Assembly (NCBI GenBank): GCA_016788885.1
Contig: JAEURX010000027.1
Location: forward strand, 45,737-109,736
Reading direction: 5' to 3'
DNA length: 64,000 bases
Source: Nitrospira sp.
GTDB lineage: Bacteria > Nitrospirota > Nitrospiria > Nitrospirales > Nitrospiraceae
The notes below the pieces were generated by a model, which had not been told where the DNA came from, did not search any database, and saw only the letters and a list, made by a program, of their open reading frames with translations. The position numbers and the translations under genes were made by a program. Positions 1 to 9,100 of the stretch are shown here, piece after piece (position 1 is the stretch's first letter; each line of letters begins with the position of its first letter).

Positions 1-1011
1 AAGACCGTGAATGCCGCACTCCTCGGGTTGACCTTCCTGGGAGCGGCCGGCACCGGGTGCTCATCAACGGCTGCCTCCGTTCAACAGCAAGCATGGCACC
101 CACAGGCCTCTGTCCGGCTGGAAGAAGTCGCCGATTGGGAGTTTGAAGCCTCCCACCCCAGTTCCCTTGAAATCGCCACCCTGCGGGACCTGCTGCGGGC
201 TGTCGTGATTTCGGATGCACCTACGGATTTGTCGAATCTGCCCGTGGATGGCAGCAAGCCGATGACAGTGTTCAGCGATGAGGATGCGCAGTCTCTTGCT
301 CCCCTGCTAGCCCAAGCTTTGTCCCAAGCGCAACCCGAATACGTGGTCGCTTTCCGGCTCTCCTCATCGGCAGGGTCAGGCGTTGAACCCACCGCGGGCA
401 CCCTTTACGTTCAAAACGACCGGTTGTACCTCACCCTGACCGAACACCACGGCAGCCTCCAGAAAGTGGAATCGACGTGGTTCGGGAGCGGTCGACCGGC
501 GCGCATTGTCAGCATTTCCCCGGCCTCGGCCGGCCGAATCGAACAGGCTGTGCCTTCCACCGTCCAGGGCAAGCAGCAACTCAAATCCGTGGCGATCGAT
601 TACAGCCTGTTCGCTAAGAAAGCCGATCCCAGCCCGACCACTGCCACGAATGTGGTCGCCGCAACGGTCACACCGGTTCAGACAATACCTGCACCGGCGA
701 TGGCAAGCGCGCTTCCTGAGGAACGTCCGGCGATCGTTCGTCCCGTCATGCCGATACCGCCCGCAGAAAACGTCGCTGCCAACAGCCACTTGGTCGGTGA
801 TGAGCGGATGAGTGACACCCTGCAGGAACTGCAGGAGGCCAGAGACGCCATGGCTCGTAAGGACGCCAAGATCAACGCCCTGCGACGGGATTTGGAATCC
901 ATGCGTGTACAGCTGGAAACGAAGGACAAGGAACTACGGGCGGTCAAAAACACTCAGCTGACACAGCCCAAACGCGACAACCGGAACAAGGCGGAACTCA
1001 CCATTCGCTGA
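1..1011 (+). CDS. Putative lipoprotein with C-terminal coiled coil, 5' end cut by window edge
   Basis: The reading frame is open from the first base. The first possible start (GTG at 7) would give a signal sequence with no basic n-region, and a lysine codon lies just upstream, so the true start is probably outside the window. The N-terminus has a hydrophobic stretch ending in a lipobox-like GTGC, suggesting lipid attachment at that Cys. The middle is proline- and alanine-rich. The last 70 residues are charged and heptad-like (LQELQEARDAMARKDAKINA onward), predicting a coiled coil. I do not recognise a family. An envelope-anchored structural or scaffold role is inference only. Confidence 0.7.
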   Translation, partial: KTVNAALLGLTFLGAAGTGCSSTAASVQQQAWHPQASVRLEEVADWEFEASHPSSLEIATLRDLLRAVVISDAPTDLSNLPVDGSKPMTVFSDEDAQSLAPLLAQALSQAQPEYVVAFRLSSSAGSGVEPTAGTLYVQNDRLYLTLTEHHGSLQKVESTWFGSGRPARIVSISPASAGRIEQAVPSTVQGKQQLKSVAIDYSLFAKKADPSPTTATNVVAATVTPVQTIPAPAMASALPEERPAIVRPVMPIPPAENVAANSHLVGDERMSDTLQELQEARDAMARKDAKINALRRDLESMRVQLETKDKELRAVKNTQLTQPKRDNRNKAELTIR

Positions 1012-1033
1012 CCGGTCCCTACCCAACCGTCAG

Positions 1034-1750
1034 TCACCCGACATCGATCAGCTCCGGCCTCAAGAGCACCACTTCGCGCGAATTCGGCTGTTTGAAATTC
1101 ATCCGGCAATAGCAGCCATACGTGACATAGGTATCCTGTAGGCAGTAGAGGGCAATCTCCCGCCCCTGCCCGGCCGCCCACATCTGCGCCACCTGCGATC
1201 CACTTCCGGACTTGTTCTCCACATTCAACGCCCGGGCCAACACGTCTAATTTGACCCACCCACGGTTGTCCCAATTGCTCCAGATCGCCATGGTGTCATA
1301 GACTGGCTCCGTCCGAAACTTGGCCAGATTGATCTCCATGCTCGGTTTGACCTGGTGGATGATCGATCGTTTCTTGATGAAGGGCAGATCGAAGTTGAGT
1401 CCGTTATGGGTGATGAACAACGAAGGACGAACCTGTCCCAGATGAGCCCAGAAACGTCGCAAAAGCTCCTGCTCGTTCCCGCCGTACCAGGAGGTGGCGC
1501 CGCGCGGTTCGAGGTTGTCGGAAAACTCCAGGAGGCCGATGCAGACGATCCTACTGAACGTCCCGTCGAAGGACGACTTCTCGTACAACTCATCCTCGAG
1601 ACGCTGCTGAGCCTGCGCCTCTCCGACCGCAAACAGGTCGCCGCCCGTTTCATCAAAGGTAGCCTCTCCGGAGGTCAGCTGACGTCCGGCAATGCGGGCC
1701 CATTCATCCTTGGGCGACTGCACCGTTTCGATATCCAGTACGACCTTCAT
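1034..1750 (-). CDS. Predicted 3'-5' exonuclease related to the PolB proofreading domain
   Basis: This 238-residue protein begins with the exonuclease I motif (VLDIETVQ), supplying the first Asp/Glu metal ligands of a DEDD nuclease. An ITHNGLNFDLPF segment near residue 115 matches the exo II motif, and a late LYCLQDTYVTY segment matches exo III with its Asp and Tyr. These features fit the stand-alone family related to the exonuclease domain of DNA polymerase B. The family is presumed to trim single-stranded ends during repair, but the substrate is not established. The gene lies 6 bp downstream of the mutT-like gene on the same strand, in a repair-themed run with mutY. Confidence 0.85.
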   Translation of the reverse strand: MKVVLDIETVQSPKDEWARIAGRQLTSGEATFDETGGDLFAVGEAQAQQRLEDELYEKSSFDGTFSRIVCIGLLEFSDNLEPRGATSWYGGNEQELLRRFWAHLGQVRPSLFITHNGLNFDLPFIKKRSIIHQVKPSMEINLAKFRTEPVYDTMAIWSNWDNRGWVKLDVLARALNVENKSGSGSQVAQMWAAGQGREIALYCLQDTYVTYGCYCRMNFKQPNSREVVLLRPELIDVG

Positions 1751-1756
1751 CGGGAA

Positions 1757-2149
1757 TTACGCCTTCCCCGCTCGAAGCGCGGCGATCACCGGCTGGTCGG
1801 CCGGAGGAAACTCGAACGTCGCCATTTCATCAGGAGAGACCCATCGAACTTCCGCACAATCCAACGCCACCGCGGTCCCGGTCTCGATCCGGCAACAAAA
1901 AAAATGCAGCTCCACCACCTTCTCCGGATACTCGTGCCTGACGATCTGAAACGGCGTCGGCGTCCCGATACGAATGTTCAGCTCTTCCCACAATTCCCGG
2001 TGTAAACATTCCTCGAGTGTTTCTCCGACTTCCCGCTTTCCGCCGGGAAACTCCCAGAACCCGCCAAGATGAGCGCCCGCCTTCCGGCGCGCGATCAGGT
2101 AGCGCCCTTCGTGTGCGATGATTCCTGCCGCCACTTCGATGACTTTCAT
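1757..2149 (-). CDS. mutT: MutT-type NUDIX hydrolase (8-oxo-dGTP diphosphatase candidate)
   Basis: The start at 2149 (MKVIEVAAGI) matches the usual beginning of MutT proteins; an in-frame upstream extension looks non-coding. The protein is about 130 residues, the normal MutT length. The NUDIX box is complete (GGKREVGETLEE followed by RELWEEL), giving the Mg-binding glutamates, and the preceding GGFWEFPGGK is the classical MutT lead-in. MutT removes 8-oxo-dGTP from the nucleotide pool. Its neighbour 80 bp upstream is a MutY glycosylase lacking its own MutT-like C-terminal domain, so the two may act in one oxidised-guanine pathway. Substrate specificity is inferred from similarity. Confidence 0.85.
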   Translation of the reverse strand: MKVIEVAAGIIAHEGRYLIARRKAGAHLGGFWEFPGGKREVGETLEECLHRELWEELNIRIGTPTPFQIVRHEYPEKVVELHFFCCRIETGTAVALDCAEVRWVSPDEMATFEFPPADQPVIAALRAGKA

Positions 2150-2228
2150 CACGCTCCCTGACGCGTGGGCCACGAATCCGCCGCGACCAACACCTCGTCG
2201 CGGGACGAGCACGGTCCCGGTGCCCCGG

Positions 2229-2954
2229 TTACTTGGTCCCATCGAAGGGATACGTTTTACAAAACGTCTTCATGGGACAGAGCAGGCAATAGGGATTGCG
2301 AGCCGTGCAGATCGTGGCGCCGAAATCCATAATGGCTTGATTGAAATCATAGCCTTTGCCGCGAGGAATCAGCGCTTCGGAGAGTTCCCAGAGCGCCGAT
2401 TTTTGCGCCTTCGGGTCTCCTTCGGCAATGAACACCCGGTGTAACACGCGGATCACGTTGGTATCGAGAATCGGCGCGTCCTCGTTGAACGCGAAGGAGC
2501 GGATTGCGCCGGCGGTGTATCGTCCAATCCCCTTGAAGGACAAGAGTTCATCCGCATCACTCGGCAATTGCCCACCATAGCGGGCGACTGTTTCACGCGC
2601 AATGCTGTGCAGCCGTTCCGGGCGAATGTTGTAGCCCAACGGATACCAGGTCTGCTTCACTTCGGCGACCGGGGCATCGGCCAGCTCTGCAAAGGAAGGG
2701 TACCGCTCCAGAAACTCATGGTACTTGGGAATGACACGATCCACCTGCGTCTGCTGAAGCATCACCTCCGAGACCAGAATATGGTAGGGATCGGAGGTCT
2801 TTCGCCAGGGCAGGTCTCGGCCGTGCTCCTTGTACCACTTCAGCAACCGGTTCTGAAAACGCTGTTTCGGCCCGCGCAGGAGCGGAACGGAGGATTTCGA
2901 TGGTTGCTTCTTGCGCCGCGAAGCTGATTTGGACGCGCGAGTCTTGGTCGGCAT
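2229..2954 (-). CDS. mutY: Adenine DNA glycosylase, MutY catalytic domain only
   Basis: MutY removes adenine mispaired with 8-oxoguanine. The 241 residues hold the whole HhH-GPD catalytic domain: LPWRK near 48-52, SEVMLQQTQ with the catalytic Glu63, GIGRYTAGAI (helix-hairpin-helix), and LDTNV with Asp164. The iron-sulphur cluster ligands have the family spacing Cys216-x6-Cys223-x2-Cys226-x5-Cys232. Full-length MutY is about 350 residues; here the protein stops a few residues after the cluster, so the C-terminal MutT-like domain that reads 8-oxoG is absent. A basic 30-residue N-terminal extension (TRASKSASRRKKQ) is unusual and could add DNA contact. Confidence 0.88.
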   Translation of the reverse strand: MPTKTRASKSASRRKKQPSKSSVPLLRGPKQRFQNRLLKWYKEHGRDLPWRKTSDPYHILVSEVMLQQTQVDRVIPKYHEFLERYPSFAELADAPVAEVKQTWYPLGYNIRPERLHSIARETVARYGGQLPSDADELLSFKGIGRYTAGAIRSFAFNEDAPILDTNVIRVLHRVFIAEGDPKAQKSALWELSEALIPRGKGYDFNQAIMDFGATICTARNPYCLLCPMKTFCKTYPFDGTK

Positions 2955-3108
2955 AACGTTTCGTGATGAGTGGCGGCATTCTAAAAGGCAGGGAACTGAA
3001 AATCAAATTACAGGAAGGGACTGGAGGAAACCGCAAGACATGGGCTCCAGCGGTGGTCACCTGGCATGCCTTGCGGCACCTCACAGCATCCCGCACCCAT
3101 CGATTCGA

Positions 3109-3474
3109 CTACTTGGGCGAGGCCTGCACTTTCGTCGCTTCCTTCACCGGTGGGTCGATGACGATATTCGGCCCCTGCACTTTCGGCAACACACCGGCGC
3201 CCGGTTTCTCCAGGACACGGAGATTCTGGTCGTTGCTCGGAAGTTTTTGCGAGACATGGCGTTCATCGGATGCGGCGGCCCCGGCTAACGCCGACTCCCC
3301 GCTCGCGTTGGTCCGCCCCGGGTCGTTGGCGAGGGACTGACCGTTGACCGGATCGCTCGCCTTGCCCATCGGGTAGCCCGGATGTTGCGGCAGCAGTGCC
3401 GGATTCGCGAACGCCGGAGCAACGGCAAACACCAGGCCGAGCACTCCTGTGTATATGAAAGATGAGGCTTTCAT
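3109..3474 (-). CDS. Exported hypothetical protein
   Basis: The start at 3474 is chosen because a strong ribosome site (AGGGAGGTG) precedes it, and because the next residues form a clean Sec signal peptide (MKASSFIYTGVLGLVFAVAPAFA, cut after AFA). The mature protein is about 98 residues, polar and proline-rich, with no cysteines and no domain I recognise. It is predicted to be periplasmic or secreted. An in-frame extension to 3723 looks non-coding. Confidence 0.65.
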   Translation of the reverse strand: MKASSFIYTGVLGLVFAVAPAFANPALLPQHPGYPMGKASDPVNGQSLANDPGRTNASGESALAGAAASDERHVSQKLPSNDQNLRVLEKPGAGVLPKVQGPNIVIDPPVKEATKVQASPK

Positions 3475-3865
3475 AACGACACCTCCCTGTTGATCGGTGA
3501 AACAGCGACGCCTCCAACACAAACAGCTGAAAGACGTACCCACGGATTCCGATAGAGGACATGCCGGAAAACACTCGACGGGAAGGGATTGCCCCGGCTG
3601 CCTGTTCACCGCCGGGACCCTACTAGCTTGTGCCGGAGCTACAGCCCAGTCAAGCGGAAGAAACCCGGCCACGCAGGCGGGCTGACAGACAGCACCATCG
3701 AGAACCAGCCGGTTCCTATACAATATTCCCCTGTCTTACAGCGACACCTCACCGTCACGGCCTTTAGTGACTGCCGTCATTCCGGCTGGTCAGAGACCTA
3801 GGGATTTCCCCAACGCCGAATGGTCGGAGACATTATCCTGATCGCACCTGAACAGCCGGCGTGGT
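3475..3865. other. Intergenic region, about 390 bp
   Basis: No reading frame here looks like a real gene. On the minus strand a TTGACT box (about 3648-3653) lies upstream of the exported-protein gene and could be a -35 element, though no good -10 sits at standard spacing. I see no riboswitch core or terminator with a T-run. Confidence 0.4.
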
Positions 3866-4369
3866 ATGTCATTCTTCCGGAACAATGAATGCCCGCACGC
3901 GCTCCTCGTCTCTCACGACAGCGTCACGCGACAGGCCTCCAATATTGATAGCACTTCTAGGCGATTGGCATTCGTGTCGCCGGCACGCCAGGCGCCGCAG
4001 CGCTACGCAGCCACAGTTTGTAGCAAGGATAGACACGCCCGCATGTCCATGATGGTTCACTATCGAGTGTCTCTCTCTCCCAGTTCGATCACCAACGGCG
4101 AAGGCCGGCTCCTGGATCTCTCTGCGGAGGGCTGCCGGATCGAGACGAAAGATGCGTTACCGGTCAACACCTACCTCTCGCTCAGATTGATGATTTCGCC
4201 TCAGGAGTTGCCGGTTTTAGTGGATCTTGCCGCGGTGCGTTGGTCCCGCGGGACTAACTGCGGAGTGCACTTTCTGGCCGTCCAACCACTCCAGGCGCAG
4301 CGGTTGCGAACATTTTTGGCTTCGGCCCGCTCAATACAGCCACCGCCGCTTCCGCCGCACGACGACTGA
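3866..4369 (+). CDS. PilZ-domain protein
   Basis: The C-terminal 100 residues fit PilZ, the c-di-GMP-binding beta-barrel. The DLSAEGCRIE segment is the D/N-x-S-x-x-G motif, followed by the expected LRLMI strand and a VRWSRGTNCGVHF segment typical of the barrel end. The arginine-rich motif that normally precedes it is not clear, so ligand binding is uncertain. The start is ambiguous: ATG at 3866 gives 167 residues, ATG at 4043 gives 108 residues beginning MSMMVHYRV. The gene stands alone between divergent or unrelated neighbours; two HD-GYP proteins elsewhere in the window belong to the same signalling theme. Confidence 0.72.
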   Translation: MSFFRNNECPHALLVSHDSVTRQASNIDSTSRRLAFVSPARQAPQRYAATVCSKDRHARMSMMVHYRVSLSPSSITNGEGRLLDLSAEGCRIETKDALPVNTYLSLRLMISPQELPVLVDLAAVRWSRGTNCGVHFLAVQPLQAQRLRTFLASARSIQPPPLPPHDD

Positions 4370-4507
4370 CTTCTCGGCCGCACCCGACCGGCCCTAGACA
4401 TTTCCCTTGTATTTTTCCCGCGGCTCTCGCATGCTGCGTCCGTTTATTCCCCCGGGACGAGGCAGGTGTGCCCCGGGCCTCTTTCACCATCAACAGAGGA
4501 CCAGCCC

Positions 4508-5125
4508 ATGAATGAGGACAATCAAAGCCGGCGCATCGACGTGTTGGCCATCGGACTCTTTGGCTTGGCAGTGGGCGCGCTGACGCTCGGAGTGGCGCAA
4601 TTAGGATGGATTCAACACAAGAACATGGTCGGAGCGCTGGTTATCGCCCTGATCTTCGGCGGGGTGGTACAGGTCCTGGCCGGCATTACCGACATTCGTT
4701 ACAACGAACAGTTAGGCGGCACCGCGCTGACGATGTACGGTTTCCTATGGATCACGCTCTGCACCGTGAAGCTCGTGAGCGCGAGTACCACCTTTCAGTT
4801 TGATGCCGTGCTCTATGCCCCGATCAATCTGGTTTATGCGGTCTTTTCCGGGGTCATGATCTTTCTCACGGCCTATCGAAACCTCACGCTCAGTGCGCTC
4901 CACGTCGTCATTACCCTGACGTTCCTTGCCACCACCTTTGCCCGGCTCGATTTCATCAGCGAACTGCTGCCTGGGTGGGGACATATCATCGTTGGATTGA
5001 TGGCCTTTTATCATGCCGTCGGGAGTTTGACCCAGGCTTTCACGGGTCACGCCATTCTTCCGCTGGGCCCCCCGCTCCTGTTCCACAAGCCGAAATCGCT
5101 GCACTCGATCGCCAAGGTGGTATAG
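4508..5125 (+). CDS. satP: GPR1/FUN34/YaaH-family acetate/succinate transporter
   Basis: The 205-residue protein has six hydrophobic segments, the size and topology of the bacterial SatP/YaaH acetate-succinate channel family. The first helix (IDVLAIGLFGLAVGALTLG) and the conserved FGGVVQVLAGITDI segment with the following GGTALTMYGFLW are typical of the family. The canonical NPAPLGL motif before helix 1 is not conserved. The start at 4508 follows an AGAGGA ribosome site. It probably moves acetate or related monocarboxylates across the inner membrane. The gene symbol reflects family membership only. Confidence 0.78.
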   Translation: MNEDNQSRRIDVLAIGLFGLAVGALTLGVAQLGWIQHKNMVGALVIALIFGGVVQVLAGITDIRYNEQLGGTALTMYGFLWITLCTVKLVSASTTFQFDAVLYAPINLVYAVFSGVMIFLTAYRNLTLSALHVVITLTFLATTFARLDFISELLPGWGHIIVGLMAFYHAVGSLTQAFTGHAILPLGPPLLFHKPKSLHSIAKVV

Positions 5126-5127
5126 CG

Positions 5128-5156
5128 CAGGGTGACGACAATCAGCCGTCACCCTG
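5128..5156. terminator. Hairpin after the transporter gene
   Basis: A 9-bp perfect stem (CAGGGTGAC/GTCACCCTG) with an 11-nt loop starts 3 bp after the transporter stop codon. No T-run follows, so it may be a factor-assisted terminator or an mRNA-stabilising hairpin. Confidence 0.5.
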
Positions 5157-5206
5157 GCACGGTTCAATGATGGTTGCGATGATGTGTTTCGGTGCGAGTT
5201 CTTCGT

Positions 5207-5380
5207 AGGCTGTTCAAAAAAGCAGCAGAGAGGTTCACGACGCGAAGAAGCATAAGCGTCATGTCTGCGGACGGGCGCGAGTCAGTGAGCGCCCAATGTC
5301 CTAGAGGAGAATCGTACGCTGCTCGCACGGTGAGCCTCTGAACGAAGCGACAAGGTCGCTAGCGGACTTTTTCAACAGCC
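5207..5380. repeat. MITE-like repeat element with terminal inverted ends (copy A)
   Basis: The left end reads GGCTGTTCAAAAA and the right end reads TTTTTCAACAGCC, giving terminal inverted repeats with one mismatch around a 150-bp interior with no reading frame. It lies directly against the stop codon of the dehydrogenase gene. The end sequence resembles that of the element at 12069-12251, suggesting a dispersed non-autonomous family. Confidence 0.6.
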
Positions 5381-5382
5381 GA

Positions 5383-6102
5383 CTACCAGTCCGCGCCGAG
5401 ACGATCAACCACAATCTGGTGCACGACCGCTTGCGGGCCGAGGCAGGCCAGGTACAGCGCGGTTTCTGCGATATCGAAGGGGTCGATCTTCTCACTCTCC
5501 GCACGTGCCCTCGCCGTCGCATCCACCAATTCGTCCGCCACACCCCCTGGACAAATGGCACTGACTTTGATGCGGTGCTCTCGCCCCTCGTCCGCCAGCG
5601 ACTTCGTCAGCGCCATGACAGCATGTTTCGAGGCACTGTACGTTCCGGTGCCTCTCCAGGCCTGCACCCCGGCCACGCTCGACATGTTGAGGATCGTTCC
5701 GCCTCCCTGCGTTTTCATCTGGGCAAACCCCGCCCGGCAGCAGAGGAAGGTGCCGCGCACATTGGTCCGCATGACCTCGTCGAACGCGTCAGGGGTGGTC
5801 TCTGCGATCCGCCGCCCGCCGAAAATTCCGGCATTGTTCACGAGAATATCCAACCGTCCATAACGGCGAACGGTTTCAGTCACCAGGTGTTCGACCTGGG
5901 ATTCTTCGGCCACATCGGTTTGCAACGCCAGCGCGTTCCCGCCGGCCGCGTTGATCTGCGCGACGGTGTCTTCACACTCAGGCAATCGCCTCGCCGCCAC
6001 TACGACCGTGGCCCCCTCTTGAGCGAAGCGTAACGCGATCGCCTTCCCAATACCGCTGCTGCCGCCGGTGACGATCGCAATCTTGCCCTTCAACCGTTGC
6101 AT
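5383..6102 (-). CDS. Short-chain dehydrogenase/reductase (SDR), FabG-like
   Basis: The start at 6102 follows a GAGGGAGGAG ribosome site and gives a 239-residue classical SDR. The cofactor motif TGGSSGIG sits at about residues 13-20, the NNAG motif is present as LVNNAGIFG, the catalytic Ser lies in LNMSSVAG, and the catalytic Tyr/Lys pair is YSASKHA. An Arg-Arg pair after the second strand (VVAARRLPE) favours NADPH. The substrate cannot be read from sequence. The chain ends slightly before the usual FabG C-terminus and is followed at once by the repeat element, which may have replaced the last few residues. Confidence 0.85.
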   Translation of the reverse strand: MQRLKGKIAIVTGGSSGIGKAIALRFAQEGATVVVAARRLPECEDTVAQINAAGGNALALQTDVAEESQVEHLVTETVRRYGRLDILVNNAGIFGGRRIAETTPDAFDEVMRTNVRGTFLCCRAGFAQMKTQGGGTILNMSSVAGVQAWRGTGTYSASKHAVMALTKSLADEGREHRIKVSAICPGGVADELVDATARARAESEKIDPFDIAETALYLACLGPQAVVHQIVVDRLGADW

Positions 6103-6180
6103 CCTTGCTCCTCCCTCACCGCTACGATTCACAGGCCCTGCGGTCATACTCCGCACGGCCCGCCGAACGCCCATCTACCC

Positions 6181-9100
6181 TTACAACGTATGCGCGACAA
6201 ACGCGTGCTCCCCGATTGCCTCGCGCGCCACCTCCAGCAAATGGCGATGGTGGGTAAAGACCAGCACCTGGTTGTTCTCCGCAAACCTCGCCAAGGCCCG
6301 CAGGATGTGCGCCGCACGGCGGTCATCCGAGGTGATGAGCGCATCATCGAGCACCAGCGGCATCTGCGGATGCGCCGAACGCCGGACATCGAGGGCTGCC
6401 AGTCTGAGTGCGAGATACAGTTGATCCGCCGTCCCCTCGCTCATTTCATCGAGCGTGACGCGTGCGCCGCCGGCCCGCACCGCGCACAACATCGAGTGGG
6501 CCTCGCTCTCGTCGGTCATGACCCGTTCATAGTCGCCCCCAGTGACCAGTGAAAAATACGCGGAGGCTTTCATCATCATGGGGGCCTGCGCCCGTTCTCG
6601 GAACCGGCGTACAGCCTGTTGAAGTAATGCGCGAGCCAGCTTCAGCCTCATCCACGGTCTGATGGCTGAACGGTACCGGGCCGCAGCGGATTCCATGGCT
6701 TCCCTCGCCAATGCGGCGCGATCGGACGCATCAATGGCTTCCACTGCCCGGCGGGTCTGCTCCTCGGTCTGCCGGGCGACAGCCTGCGCTTCCTCGCTCG
6801 TTTTGATGTCAGCGCGGCATCGCTCCCGCTCGCTCTCAATGGTCACGGCGTCACGACCCGCCAGGCACTGACGCAGGTCCTCTTCCGAACGGGAAGAGGC
6901 TTGCGCCAGCTGCTGCCGCGCCTGAGCCAGCGATCTGGCCGCCTCACGTTTGCGCCACGCCGCCTCCTCGCTCTGCGGCAACGATTCGGCGGAGGTGACG
7001 CCGGCTGCGGCACAGAGTCGTGCTAACGTCCCCCGCTGCCCGGCCAGCTCCGATGCCGCACGCCGGCGCAGATCCTGAGCCTTGCGTTGATCGCGGACGA
7101 GGGTCCCGTGCTCTTGTTCTGAGGCCCGGGCTGCAATCATCCGGGTCCGCAACCGATCTGCAAAGTCGTCGACAACGTGAGGAGCCGCTTCCCCCAGCAA
7201 GGCGGCAACCTGATTGGCTTGCATCACTACATCATCGAGAATAGCCTGCGCTTGCGCCTGCCGTTGCCGCGCCTCACTCAACGCCGCCGCCTGACGCGCC
7301 AGACCGTCCAATTCATCAAGCCGCACCTTGAAGGCATCCGGAACCGTTTCAGGAGAGAGACACAACCGCACATGCCACTCCCCCAGCGCCGCACGATGAC
7401 GCTGTAAGGCTGCCTCCGTCTCGGCAATCGATCGGATCACCTGTTCACGCTCAACCCGTTGGGCCTCCGCCGCCTGATTCTTCGCACTCCAGGCCGCATC
7501 CGCTCCCACCGCCTGCCGTTCCCATCTCATCGCCTCGTCGATCAGCGACGGCAGCGCGTGCACGGCGGACCCATTCACCTCGCCAACGGCATATCCAAGC
7601 TCGGACAACGCGCTCGCGAGTGTCGCTACGCCTTCGCGCGCCTCTTGCCGCAATCGCTCTCGATCATCCTGCATCGCGCTCACCCGCTCCGCCAACCGTA
7701 AGGCATCGATCCGTCGCCCCTGCCATTCCCGTAACGGTTCCGGAGCGAGGTCAGGCAGCCCCGCCTGTTTCAGGCGGCCTGCCCACGCGATCAGGATATC
7801 TTCGCGGCTTGTCCTCAGCGTGGTGATCTGGCGATCGATGTCCGTGCCTCGCGTTTCCATCAGCTCGATGCGCCCCGAGCATTCTTCAAGGCCGGCGGCA
7901 CGTTTCGCGTCGGCTCGCAGCAGATCGGCCTGCCGATCCGCCTCACCCACCGCGGCCTCGAAGGCCTCCGGAGCAACCCTGGTCGCATTGAATCCCAGCG
8001 GCAGTTGATCCCGATCACGCACCTGGTCGATGTACGCCCTGCGGATGGACATCCAACCATCGTCTCGTCTGGCACGAGCCTGACGCAAGGTTTCGGCTGT
8101 CACCACTTCCCCTTCGGCAGCCAGTTGCCTGAGTCGCAATCGTTGTCCATCCAGGTCACGCTCCAGCAACTTCTGCTCTTCCTGCAGCGTACTGATGGCA
8201 GCGTCCACGTCCGCCAGTTCTTTCCTCGTCTCGGCAATCTGCGCGTCCAGGAGCGGCTGAGTGGCCCGCAGCGCTCGATCGGAGGCGAGACCGACATCAG
8301 CCAACGCCCGTTCCAGCATCGACTCCAGTTCGCGGAGCTGACGTTCTCCCTCACTCTGCCGGCGGACCACATCGCCCAGCGACTGCGCGCCTCGAAGGGC
8401 AGAGGTGAGACGCTGTCTGGCAGCAGGATCACCCGGTGGGGCGATGACCTCCCGATCGGTGTGCACCGCCGCATCGAGCACCGCGGCACGCTCACGATAC
8501 TGCTCAAGGCGGTCGCTCAATCGACTCACCTGCGCCAGATGCTCGTCCAACGCAAGCCGATCAGCGGCGGCAGGCACGGCTTCCAGTACCTGCCGTACCT
8601 CCCGTCCCGGAGCCAGCCGTGCAACGGACAAGGCAAGGTCGCTCTCAAGCCTGGTGATCACCGCATGGCCCTGTTGCACCTCAGTCCGGACACCACCCAC
8701 GGCAGCCGCCGCCGTCACCACGCGTTCGATGGCTCCCGCATGTTCGATCAGCAACGGCTCCAACACCAGGTCCTTGAGCGCGACGATGCATCGTTCCTTC
8801 TCGCTCTCCGCCTCTCTCAGATTCCGTTGCGCATGCTCGAGCGCCTGCAACGCCGCCAACCGTTCTTCTCTCGCCTGCTCGGGCAAATCGGGCACGCCGG
8901 CCAGCGAGACCAACAAGGTCGACGCCGCAGCAGATTCCCGCAACAGGGGTTCGACCGTCCGCAGTTCGGTCAACTCATGCTCTCGCCGACGCAATGTCTC
9001 CAACGTTCGAGTGACCTCGGACACCGCCGCCACCGCGGCATCATGCGCCCGATTCAGGGTCTGCCATTCCGCCGGTTTCGTTTGCGCATCGCGCCAGACC

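Noticed and set aside
3475..3723. In-frame upstream extension of the exported protein at 3109-3474
   Set aside because: The extension is rich in Cys and Pro without pattern and would bury the signal peptide; a strong ribosome site supports the internal start at 3474.
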